Positions 6,363-12,804 of a stretch of 16,633 nt of DNA are shown piece by piece (positions within the stretch are counted from its first letter, which is position 1; every line of letters starts with the position of its first letter). The DNA is taken from NCBI GenBank assembly GCA_947176485.1, contig CAMWQS010000020.1, forward strand, positions 1-16,633, written 5' to 3'. The notes beneath the pieces are model-generated. The model was given only the letters and a program-made list of their open reading frames with translations, was not told the DNA's origin and made no database searches. The position numbers and the translations under genes were made by a program. The DNA comes from an uncultured Clostridia bacterium. Lineage in GTDB: Bacteria; Bacillota; Clostridia; Christensenellales; Borkfalkiaceae.

Positions 6363-6487
6363 AAAAACGCAGAGATGCGGTGCTATACAAGGCGCACGCG
6401 GCTTTGACCGCCGCGAGTTTACTTTGCGTAAATGAGCAAGGCAAAACGCAAGTGCAACACAGTAGAGTGCCGTATATATGCGTTTTT
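6363..6487 (+). ncRNA. Folded 125-nt element, predicted three-way junction
   Basis: Bases 6363-6388 pair with 6462-6487 in a 26-position helix: 20 Watson-Crick pairs, 3 G-U pairs and 3 G-A mismatches. The outer 9 bp are perfect and end in T5. Inside are two more hairpins: 6397-6402 with 6410-6415 (CGCGGC/GCCGCG), and 6421-6429 with 6446-6453 (8 bp, one bulged T). All three wobbles (6377/6473, 6381/6469, 6382/6468) are G-U only if the plus strand is transcribed; on the minus strand they would be A-C. Together they give a three-way junction, which suggests a structured RNA rather than a simple operator. It could instead be a dispersed palindromic (MITE- or REP-like) element. No known riboswitch or RNA family is recognised. 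Confidence 0.45.
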
Positions 6488-6551
6488 ATTAAAACCTCGT
6501 AAAAACAACATTACTTACAAATTACGACCCTCTTCGTAAAATCACCTATTA

Positions 6552-6557
6552 TATAAT
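6552..6557 (+). promoter_or_regulatory. -10 element TATAAT, leaderless start of the MinD-like gene
   Basis: A perfect TATAAT ends exactly 6 nt before the ATG at 6564, so transcription should begin at or next to the start codon. No Shine-Dalgarno sequence is present. The -35 region is not recognisable, so strength is uncertain. Confidence 0.55.
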
Positions 6558-6563
6558 CGGCGT

Positions 6564-7295
6564 ATGGCGAAAAAGATATTTATGACGAGTTTTAAGGGTG
6601 GTACGGGTGTAACCACCTGCGCCGTGGGTCTTGGCGTTGCACTTGCCAAAATGGGCGAGCGCACGCTTATTGCGGACGGCGACTTCCGCACGGGCAGCGC
6701 GACTATTATAGGCGAGTGCCGAGATTTACAGGTTTACACTTTGGGCGATTACGAAAAGGGCGCGTGCCGTGCAAAGCAAACGCTGACCTTTCACCCCTTG
6801 AACAGCAACCTCTGCTTTATGCCGTCTATGGGCGTAACCGACCTATCCGTTGCGGCAAAGGCTATAAAAGATATTGACGGGCTGTTTGATTATATTCTTT
6901 TAGACAAAATTGCGCCCGAGGTCTGCGACGGCGCGCTGATAGTTACCGAGCCGTTCACCCCCTCGGTTAAGAGTGCGGACTGTTGCCGTTCGGCACTGTA
7001 CGACGGCGGGGTCAAGGATATAGGACTTATCGTAAACAAAATCAACGGCGGGCAGATTTTAAACGGCGAGGTTATGACCGCGCACGAAATTGCAAGCCTT
7101 TTGCATTTGCCGCTTAAAGCCGTGATACCCGAGGACCTGACCCTATCCGCCGGAAACTGGAAGCAACCGACGATGAAGGCGTTTAAGGCGGCGGCGGAAA
7201 CGATAACGGGCAAGTGCGAAGGGTTTTGCAATATCTTAAAAGGCTACGGCGGAATTAACGGAGTAATTAAAAGAAAGATGAGGGCGAAATTATGA
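6564..7295 (+). CDS. MinD/ParA-like P-loop ATPase
   Basis: A 243-residue member of the MinD/ParA ATPase superfamily. The deviant Walker A motif KGGTGVTT (residues 11-18) has the signature first lysine, and ADGD (37-40) fits switch I. The usual Walker B plus D-x-P-A-G block is reduced to YILLDKIAPE, so the switch II region differs from MinD. A long amphipathic membrane-targeting helix is not obvious, though the C-terminus is basic (IKRKMRAKL). No minC, minE or parB-like partner is next to it. It is followed by a 68-codon gene with an ATGA overlap, which suggests a functional pair. Possible roles are cell-division or polar placement, or control of a surface structure; the sequence does not decide. 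Confidence 0.8.
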   Translation: MAKKIFMTSFKGGTGVTTCAVGLGVALAKMGERTLIADGDFRTGSATIIGECRDLQVYTLGDYEKGACRAKQTLTFHPLNSNLCFMPSMGVTDLSVAAKAIKDIDGLFDYILLDKIAPEVCDGALIVTEPFTPSVKSADCCRSALYDGGVKDIGLIVNKINGGQILNGEVMTAHEIASLLHLPLKAVIPEDLTLSAGNWKQPTMKAFKAAAETITGKCEGFCNILKGYGGINGVIKRKMRAKL

Positions 7296-7498
7296 AAACT
7301 ACTTCTATACTTTTGGACAGGGACGATATGTCCGACTTCGAGCGGGGTTTGTTTTTAAAGGATATCGGGCGCGTCAACGAGGAGTACTTCGAGTGCGAGG
7401 GCACCCCCTCCTTGGAAATAACCCGCACCGACGACGGGTTCTTGGTGTGCGTGATATTTTCCACCCGCCGCATTAAATCCCTAAAACACCCGATATAA
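7292..7498 (+). CDS. Small unknown protein paired with the MinD-like ATPase
   Basis: A 68-residue acidic protein without recognisable domain, membrane segment or signal peptide. Its ATG overlaps the stop codon of the MinD-like gene (ATGA), so the two are translationally coupled. It ends just before a strong terminator. Residues 1-35 are charged (DRDDMSDFERG), followed by a beta-like segment (FLVCVIFST) and a basic tail. By position it could be a regulator of the ATPase, as MinE is for MinD, but no sequence similarity to MinE is visible. Codon use matches the neighbours and the frame has no competing opposite-strand gene with better features. Confidence 0.65.
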   Translation: MKTTSILLDRDDMSDFERGLFLKDIGRVNEEYFECEGTPSLEITRTDDGFLVCVIFSTRRIKSLKHPI

Positions 7499-7501
7499 AA
7501 T

Positions 7502-7531
7502 AAAGCCGTGCGGCACCCGCCGCACGGCTTT
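7502..7531. terminator. Bidirectional terminator between convergent genes
   Basis: A 13-bp perfect stem (7502-7514 with 7519-7531) with loop ACCC has AAA on one flank and TTT on the other. It lies between the convergent plus-strand MinD-like operon and the minus-strand S41 protease gene and can stop both. Confidence 0.88.
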
Positions 7532-7535
7532 CAAT

Positions 7536-8882
7536 TTAACCTTTGATAATTCGTACTATTCTTTGCAGCTCCGAGTCGTCGGGCGTTACCAGCCAGTCGG
7601 CTTGCACCGTTTGGCAACCGTCGTTTGCCGTAAGCCCTACGCCGTGGATGCAGTTGCCGTTCGGCCAGTAAATCTGCGCGGTGGTAAGCTTTAACGCCTC
7701 ACCCGTGAAGTAGTTGGTAAAGGTCGTTTGCATTATTCCCTTGCCGTAGCTTCTCTTGGTGCCGTAAGCACCGTCCGCCCAAGTTAAGAATTCCGAACCG
7801 AAATCCGAAAGGAAAATATTTTCGTACTTCAAAAAGTCGTAGCTTACAAGCACGCCGATAAGTGCCTCGGACGCGCTTGCCGTGCCCGAGTTTGCAAGCA
7901 CGTACACCTTGGTATCCCTCGGTACCAGCCAGCTTCCCGTATCGTATATCTTGCAGTTGTAGGTTTCCTCTTTGCCGCTCTTATAGCGCGCCGTCATTGC
8001 GACGTAGGTTCCGCCGCCCATCGACGAGGTGAAGTATCCCGCCATATCCTGCATAACGTCAACGTAGCCGCCGCCGTTATCGCGCAAGTCTAAAATCATC
8101 GAAGTGCAGTGGCTGGCGTTGAACTGTCTGACCAAATAGCCGAACTCGTCCGCCGCCGTGCCGAAGAACTGAGACATACTTATATACGCCGTGCCCTCGG
8201 GAAGATACTCTATCTTCCTGTCCGCCACCTTCTTAAGCCCGGTTACTTCGCCGTTGCCGTTTAAGGCGGGCGTCCACGCCGAGTCGTTGGTCGCCATAAA
8301 CGTGTAGCTTGCGTTGTACTCTTGCTTGGATACCGTGAAGTCTTGAACGCCTTCGCCCGTGTACGCCGTTAAGGTGAACGTAACGTTCGCGGGTATGGGG
8401 TCGACGAAGTTGCCGAGCGCGTCCTCGTTGTCGAAGCTTGCCGTTACCCCGTTATAGCTTCCGCCCGTAAGAAGGTAGCCCGACCTCAAGCCCGCCGCCT
8501 CTGCGGGTGAGTTGCCGACGACCATCACGAGAAGGCATCCGCCGTCGGGATAGAGCGAGCAATCGCCCGCCTTTAAAAAGCTGTAAGAAAAGCCTATGCC
8601 CGCCTTTTCGCCCGAGTTGTCCTTTATAAGCGCCTGCAATTCTTCTGCAGTGTAGTACTCAGAATAAATATCAAGGCGGCTGACGATTTCGTCGATAGAC
8701 AAGTCCTCAAGCCCCTCCTTGTCCATTTCGTCGTAGTAATAATAATTTGCTTTTATGGTATTTAAAATCCACTTTTTAGTGTCGGTCGTACCGAACAAAC
8801 CGCACCCCGAAAAGATTACGGTCAGCATTAAAATTGCGGCGGCGATAAGGGTCGTAACCGTCCTGAAAACAGTTTTCTTCAT
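7536..8882 (-). CDS. S41-family carboxy-terminal processing protease, predicted lipoprotein
   Basis: A 448-residue C-terminal processing peptidase exported as a lipoprotein: basic N-terminus, hydrophobic residues 8-24 and a lipobox-like F-S-G-C with Cys27. A PDZ-like substrate-binding region follows (about 95-185, with PAEAAGLRSGY). The S41 core has DLRDNGGG (265-272), the catalytic Ser loop GTASASE (333-339) and a Lys in SYGKG (K381). The Ser-Lys distance is about 43-45 residues, larger than the roughly 25 of CtpB-type enzymes, implying a loop insertion. AAGGA precedes the start at a loose spacing. It follows the HTH gene by 17 nt and is probably co-transcribed. Substrate unknown. Confidence 0.88.
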   Translation of the reverse strand: MKKTVFRTVTTLIAAAILMLTVIFSGCGLFGTTDTKKWILNTIKANYYYYDEMDKEGLEDLSIDEIVSRLDIYSEYYTAEELQALIKDNSGEKAGIGFSYSFLKAGDCSLYPDGGCLLVMVVGNSPAEAAGLRSGYLLTGGSYNGVTASFDNEDALGNFVDPIPANVTFTLTAYTGEGVQDFTVSKQEYNASYTFMATNDSAWTPALNGNGEVTGLKKVADRKIEYLPEGTAYISMSQFFGTAADEFGYLVRQFNASHCTSMILDLRDNGGGYVDVMQDMAGYFTSSMGGGTYVAMTARYKSGKEETYNCKIYDTGSWLVPRDTKVYVLANSGTASASEALIGVLVSYDFLKYENIFLSDFGSEFLTWADGAYGTKRSYGKGIMQTTFTNYFTGEALKLTTAQIYWPNGNCIHGVGLTANDGCQTVQADWLVTPDDSELQRIVRIIKG

Positions 8883-8899
8883 ATGGCTTAAATTCCTTT

Positions 8900-9307
8900 T
8901 TACTTAATAATATAAAGATAGCGCAAAAGCTCGAAAGTAACCGCGTCGGAGAATTTGCTTAAATCGAGCCCCGTGTTTTTGCGGATACTTCTAAGCCTGT
9001 ACATAAGCGTGTTGCGGTGCATATAAAGTCTGCGCGCCGTTTCGGAAATATTCATACCCGATGCAAGGTATGCTTCCACCGTTTGCATCATACTTTGGTC
9101 TTCGAAAATTTTTGCAAAGTTTTTCATCTCAAAGCCCGAAGTCAGCATCTCTCTAACAGATTTGGGCAGCGCGGCAACCACCTCGCGGTAGTTCACGTTT
9201 TTGCCCTCTTCTCCGTCGAAAAATCTGTTTATTTCAAGCATATCAGGCACTCTTTTAAAATTTACGGCTTCTTTTTCAACGCCGTCGCCATCAAAATTTT
9301 CGCTCAT
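8900..9307 (-). CDS. PucR/CdaR-type HTH regulator, short form
   Basis: A 135-residue protein whose C-terminal part (residues 74-131) is a clear PucR-type helix-turn-helix (HTH_30): AYLASGMNISETARRLYMHR followed by NTLMYRLRSI. Normal PucR/CdaR regulators have 350-550 residues with GGDEF-like or purine-sensing domains; here only about 70 acidic residues without a known domain precede the HTH. The start at 9307 has GGAG 8-9 nt upstream and a good promoter, so the short form is real. It is transcribed ahead of the S41 protease gene and may control it. Confidence 0.85.
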   Translation of the reverse strand: MSENFDGDGVEKEAVNFKRVPDMLEINRFFDGEEGKNVNYREVVAALPKSVREMLTSGFEMKNFAKIFEDQSMMQTVEAYLASGMNISETARRLYMHRNTLMYRLRSIRKNTGLDLSKFSDAVTFELLRYLYIIK

Positions 9308-9327
9308 AATTTTAACTCCGTAACTAT

Positions 9328-9356
9328 ACTATATCAAGTTTTTGCCATTTTTGCAA
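9328..9356 (-). promoter_or_regulatory. Sigma-A promoter of the HTH-S41 operon
   Basis: On the minus strand TTGCAA (9356-9351), a 17-bp spacer and TATAGT (9333-9328) form a good vegetative promoter. Expected start is about 9321, leaving a 14-nt leader with GGAGT (9319-9315). Confidence 0.65.
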
Positions 9357-9575
9357 TAATTTTTCAAAATCTACGAATTTAACTTAGGTTTTATAATGGT
9401 TTTTTACGCAAAATTGCACACACTTATTCCATAGGTATTTTTTACCCTTACAAAGTCAATAAAAAAGGCGTTGCCCCCGCAATATGCCCGTTTTAAGCCC
9501 ACTTTTGTACCCAATTCCCGTGCGGGCGCGCACGCATTTTTAACATTTTATAAGCGAAAAAGAGGGGTTATATTG
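9357..9575. other. Intergenic stretch with one terminator-like hairpin
   Basis: The divergent gap 9308-9687 is 380 bp. Apart from the two promoters, this part contains no convincing gene. One hairpin is visible at 9519-9534 (CGTGCG, loop GGCG, CGCACG) followed by five T on the plus strand (9537-9541), like a terminator, but I see no plus-strand gene for it to end. Otherwise AT-rich. Confidence 0.4.
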
Positions 9576-9604
9576 TTGACAACGGGTTTGGTTTGGTATA
9601 AAAT
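9576..9604 (+). promoter_or_regulatory. Sigma-A promoter of the membrane protein gene
   Basis: A perfect TTGACA (9576-9581), a 17-bp spacer and TAAAAT (9599-9604) form a strong promoter. Expected start is about 9611, giving a leader of about 77 nt. Confidence 0.75.
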
Positions 9605-9636
9605 GTAAAAGACAAGAGCCACATTTAAAAAATTTT

Positions 9637-9655
9637 TACCGCCGTTTTTGCGGTA
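9637..9655 (+). promoter_or_regulatory. Hairpin in the 5' leader
   Basis: TACCGC (9637-9642) and GCGGTA (9650-9655) form a 6-bp stem with a 7-nt T-rich loop within the leader, 18 nt before the GGAG ribosome binding site. It may protect or stabilise the mRNA. No known riboswitch is recognised. Confidence 0.45.
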
Positions 9656-9687
9656 CTCACAATACATAACACGGAGATGTACGATTT

Positions 9688-11295
9688 ATGGGAAACAAGA
9701 AAGATTCGAATAAACGTCCCAACAAAGTAGTTGCGCTGATAACTTATATCCTTGCGCTCATCGCTTTATTGTTGGGCTTGTTTTTGCCTTACGGCACCGA
9801 CCCCGCGCTCAACGGAACTACCGGTGCAATTTGGGCGTTCCAGTTACCCGACGCGCTTTCAAGGGCCGTGCCCGTTGATGCGCTGGTTAATTTGATTAAA
9901 CCCGAAGGAACTTTAATCGAAGGCGCAGCACCGTTTGCCTACCCTTTGCTTATCACGCTTAACGGCGTTATCGAAGGCGGTTACGATTTAGCCGCACTTT
10001 TCACCGTGCTTTACGCACTCGTAGTGCTTGCGGGACTTATCGCTTTGATACCCGCTATCGTTAGCACCTTCAGCAAGAAGTCGAAGAAGAACACCGCGTT
10101 AAGCGCTGCAAGCTTTATTGAAGTGGTTGCGTTCCTTTTCGTATCCTTCTTCGTATTCGTTCAGCTTACGAATTTCACCTTCCTTGCAGCGTTAGGTCTT
10201 ACCGGTGAATCGACTTATCAGTGGAGCTATCCTCTCCTCGGCGCGTTCGGCGGCACCTTCCTTATGCTCGTTATCCAAAGCATCTTCTACAAAAAGGGCA
10301 GCGGCGTATTCAAATTCGTTTTGCTTCTTTTGTCTACGCTTGCACTTATGCTTGCGGTTTACAACGTCGGCGCGATTATCCCTCCTCTTGACGCACCCCT
10401 CTCGGAATTAATCGGAAAAACCGAAGGCCTTTTCGACGGCAAGCTTTATCACTCGGCTACGCTCGGTTCTATTATCGGTATCGTTCCCGTGTATATGCTT
10501 TTCTGCGGCGGCGCGGAAGGAAGCTTACTTCCCACCCTCAGCACAGCCATCGAGGGTATGACGGTGCTTCAAGAAACGCTGTTCCTTTGCGCGCTTATCC
10601 TTGCGCTTTTGGTTCTTATCAACTTCCTCCTCGACGCGATGGGACTTGGCAAGACCACCAAGCGTTATATGCTCGTAAGCAATATCATAAGATACACGCT
10701 TGAGCTTGTTGCGGCAGCACTCGTTATTGCCCTTCCCTTCTTCATTAAAAACGACGCGGGCGAGCAAATCGAAGTTACCGGACTTATGAGCCTCGTAATT
10801 GCGTTGCTTGCACTTATCGCACTTATCCTAAATATTATAAGGCTCGTTAGATTTGACAAGAAGAGAAAGAAGGTTCAGCAAGCCGTTGCGGCTGAAATGA
10901 ACAGAGCTACGACCGGCGCAGTTGCTGCAAACGCACAACCCGCAGCGCAGCCCGCTACCGTTGAAGAAGAAAAGCCCTACGTATACACCCCTCCCGTATA
11001 CGCTAAGGAAGAAGAAGTCAAAGAAGAACAAGAACCCGCCGAGGTTTACAACCCCGTTATCTACAATGGACCTACCGACGAGTTTATCAATACCCTTTCC
11101 ACCGACCAGAAAATCGAATTCTCGAGAGTATTCCTTGAACGCCAAAACGGCAATATCGGTTACATTCCCGAGTATATCGTAGGCGGCAAGAACGACAGAT
11201 TCTTCAACAACGTATTCATCTACTTTGCAAGGCTCAGAACTATCGTCTCCGACGGCTTGTTCAACAAGATGTACGAATACGGCAATATAATGTAA
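9688..11295 (+). CDS. Unknown multi-pass membrane protein with cytosolic C-terminal domain
   Basis: I do not recognise this family. The 535-residue protein has a basic N-terminus and about nine hydrophobic segments (near 14-34, 100-122, 138-160, 183-201, 208-228, 258-275, 294-316, 330-352 and 365-388). These are followed by a basic stretch (RFDKKRKKVQQ), a low-complexity linker rich in Ala, Pro, Glu and Tyr (about 400-445), and a compact C-terminal region (about 450-535) containing Tyr, Phe and Asn-rich segments such as GYIPEYIVGGKNDRFFNNV. The start has GGAG upstream and its own strong promoter, and a terminator follows, so it is monocistronic. Codons favour AAG, AAC, TTC, ATC and GAC more than the neighbours do, as in highly expressed genes. 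The long antisense frame inside it is a shadow. Confidence 0.8.
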   Translation: MGNKKDSNKRPNKVVALITYILALIALLLGLFLPYGTDPALNGTTGAIWAFQLPDALSRAVPVDALVNLIKPEGTLIEGAAPFAYPLLITLNGVIEGGYDLAALFTVLYALVVLAGLIALIPAIVSTFSKKSKKNTALSAASFIEVVAFLFVSFFVFVQLTNFTFLAALGLTGESTYQWSYPLLGAFGGTFLMLVIQSIFYKKGSGVFKFVLLLLSTLALMLAVYNVGAIIPPLDAPLSELIGKTEGLFDGKLYHSATLGSIIGIVPVYMLFCGGAEGSLLPTLSTAIEGMTVLQETLFLCALILALLVLINFLLDAMGLGKTTKRYMLVSNIIRYTLELVAAALVIALPFFIKNDAGEQIEVTGLMSLVIALLALIALILNIIRLVRFDKKRKKVQQAVAAEMNRATTGAVAANAQPAAQPATVEEEKPYVYTPPVYAKEEEVKEEQEPAEVYNPVIYNGPTDEFINTLSTDQKIEFSRVFLERQNGNIGYIPEYIVGGKNDRFFNNVFIYFARLRTIVSDGLFNKMYEYGNIM

Positions 11296-11314
11296 GTTAT
11301 AACAAATCAAACAC

Positions 11315-11344
11315 AAAGCCCCGACGGGTTACCGTCGGGGCTTT
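11315..11344. terminator. Bidirectional terminator between convergent genes
   Basis: A 13-bp perfect stem (11315-11327 with 11332-11344) closed by GTTA has AAA and TTT flanks. It separates the membrane protein gene from the convergent partner-switching operon. Confidence 0.9.
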
Positions 11345-11366
11345 TGATATAATGTCGGTCTAAAAT

Positions 11367-11729
11367 TTAATGTAACTTAATAAATACCTTTACTCCATCG
11401 TCGTCGCGCTCTATCTCGCCAAGGCAGATACTTCTTACGATGTACATTCCCCTTCCGCTTTCCGCAAGCACGTCGGGCTTGGGCGGCGTAAGGTTTACGC
11501 CGTTAAAGCTGGGCGAAAGTACCCGTATGCAGATTTTGCCGTCTAAAAGCTCGCATTTAAGCTCCGCCCCCTCTCCGCCGTGGATAATCACGTTTGAGAT
11601 AAGCTCGCTGGATACGAGCCGGCTTGCAAAGATATCTTCTTCCGCCACGCCGAAGGTTCGTAAATCTTCGGCAAGGGCTTTTAACCTTGCAGACATTTCG
11701 TTTAAATCGTCAACCTTGAAAGTAATCAT
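11367..11729 (-). CDS. RsbW/SpoIIAB-like HATPase, second of two in the operon
   Basis: A 120-residue GHKL-fold protein of the anti-sigma kinase type. The N box is recognisable (E42-L-I-S-N46-V-I-I-H50) with its Mg-binding Asn, and the glycine-rich G2 box is present (SGRGMYIV, 91-98). The G1 box, normally D-x-G-x-G and contacting adenine, is replaced by LSPSF (71-75), without Asp. It is short compared with SpoIIAB or RsbW (about 145-160). It overlaps the end of the sigma gene by ATGA, so it is made with it; in most spoIIA- and sigB-type operons the kinase precedes the sigma gene. It may be the working anti-sigma factor, or one that binds ATP weakly. Confidence 0.75.
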   Translation of the reverse strand: MITFKVDDLNEMSARLKALAEDLRTFGVAEEDIFASRLVSSELISNVIIHGGEGAELKCELLDGKICIRVLSPSFNGVNLTPPKPDVLAESGRGMYIVRSICLGEIERDDDGVKVFIKLH

Positions 11730-12460
11730 ATGATAAGCGCGTCCTTCAATTTTTCAACGATTTTTCTCTCCGCACGGGAAACGAACATCTGGGACACGCC
11801 CAAAATTTTGCCTACTTCCGCTTGCGACTTACCCTGTACGTACCTTAAGGTTATAACCTGCTGCTCGGTGGGGTCAAGCTTTTGTATCTCGGTCTTTAAC
11901 GCCTCCGCGTCCTCAAACGCCTCGAAGTTATCGGTATCGGCGGGGATGGCGTCGTAAAGCGCGGCCTCCTTCTCCCCGTCCTCTGCGTTAATGCGCGTAT
12001 CCAAGCTTACGGGCGCACGGCACTCCAAAGCTTCGATAATAAGCTCTTCGGAATACCCAAGCTTTTCCGCAAGGTACGCTATCGTGGGCTGTGTGCCCGT
12101 ATTTTTGTAGTAATCGTTCTGCACCTCACGCACCCTTGCCGCAACGGTGTAAACCCTTCTGGGGAGCCTAACCGAACGCGAAAAGTCGCGGAAGTAGTTT
12201 TTAATCATACCCGTTATGGTGGGCGTAACGTAGGTCGTAAAGCGGTTGCCCAAATCGGGGTCGAATTTTTCAACCCCGGAAATTAACGCTTCGGACGCGA
12301 CCTGCAAAAGGTCGTCGTACTCCACGCCTCTGCCCGAAAACTTCTTTGCAAGAATTTCGGCAATATTTAGGTAATTTTCAACCAGCCTGTTCCTAAGCTT
12401 TATATCGTGAGTAAGCCTGTAAAGACGGAACAGCTCGTTTGCCTCGCTTTCGTCCATCAT
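11726..12460 (-). CDS. SigB/SigF-family RNA polymerase sigma factor
   Basis: A group 3 sigma-70 factor. I place the start at ATG 12460, which forms an ATGA overlap with the upstream HATPase stop and gives 244 residues; an in-frame GTG at 12511 lies inside the upstream gene and has its AAGGAG too close. Region 2 spans about residues 20-90 (core-binding YDDLLQ at 48-53), region 3 about 97-150, and region 4 about 190-240 with the HTH KSQAEVGKILGVSQMFVSRA. The segment SVRLPRRVYTVAARVREVQN resembles sigma-B and actinobacterial sigma-F forms more than sporulation sigma-F. With the flanking STAS and HATPase genes it should be controlled by partner switching. Likely stress or developmental regulon; not provably the sporulation sigma-F. 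Confidence 0.9.
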   Translation of the reverse strand: MMDESEANELFRLYRLTHDIKLRNRLVENYLNIAEILAKKFSGRGVEYDDLLQVASEALISGVEKFDPDLGNRFTTYVTPTITGMIKNYFRDFSRSVRLPRRVYTVAARVREVQNDYYKNTGTQPTIAYLAEKLGYSEELIIEALECRAPVSLDTRINAEDGEKEAALYDAIPADTDNFEAFEDAEALKTEIQKLDPTEQQVITLRYVQGKSQAEVGKILGVSQMFVSRAERKIVEKLKDALII

Positions 12461-12804
12461 ATTTTTAAAGTTACTCTTTCGATAATATCGCCGCGGCGAA
12501 CTATATCGCACTCCTTAACCAACGCGGAAACGAGGGCAAGGGAAAGCTCGTTCTCCCCTTCCTTAGGCGTGCCGCCCTCACCGTACACGGTGCAGACTAC
12601 CTCTTCACCGCCCGCAAAGGTTGCCGTAACACTTTCAAAGCCGCAGTTTTTTAAGATAATCGCGCTTTCGGTTACGCAAACCTTGAAGTCTTCAAGTTCG
12701 TCCAGGTCAAGCCCGTGCGCACTGCACACCGCGCCGCAGACGAGACGAAGCGCCGTCATATACTCGCTGTCCGCAAGATGAAATTTAACCGTAAAGTCTT
12801 TCAT
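12457..12804 (-). CDS. Degenerate RsbW/SpoIIAB-like HATPase (pseudo-kinase)
   Basis: A 115-residue protein at the position of SpoIIAB or RsbW, between the STAS gene and the sigma gene. Overall pattern fits the fold: an N-terminal strand (MKDFTVKFHLADS), a helix, and an N-box helix DELEDFKVCVTESAIILKN. However the catalytic Asn is absent (Ile50 stands where E-x3-N expects it), the G1 Asp box is replaced by GEGG (75-78), and the G2 box is replaced by ENELSLALV. It probably cannot bind or hydrolyse ATP normally. Start ATG 12804 shares a base with the STAS stop (TAATG) and has GGAG upstream. It may be a scaffold that holds sigma or STAS, with kinase action left to the downstream HATPase. Assignment by fold and position. 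Confidence 0.6.
   Translation of the reverse strand: MKDFTVKFHLADSEYMTALRLVCGAVCSAHGLDLDELEDFKVCVTESAIILKNCGFESVTATFAGGEEVVCTVYGEGGTPKEGENELSLALVSALVKECDIVRRGDIIERVTLKI

Noticed and set aside
6890..7231. 113-residue minus-strand frame opposite the MinD-like gene
   Set aside because: Antisense shadow; the plus frame has the deviant Walker A motif and a promoter.
9383..9400. TATAAT at 9393-9398 on the plus strand as a promoter
   Set aside because: No acceptable -35 at 16-18 bp and no gene before the strong promoter at 9576.
10828..11316. 162-residue minus-strand frame opposite the membrane protein
   Set aside because: Lies antisense to a strongly supported gene and crosses the terminator at 11315-11344; Phe, Val and Gly-rich composition is typical of an antisense shadow.
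12461..12511. N-terminal extension of the sigma factor from GTG 12511
   Set aside because: Lies wholly within the upstream gene, and its AAGGAG would directly touch the GTG. ATG 12460 gives an ATGA overlap.
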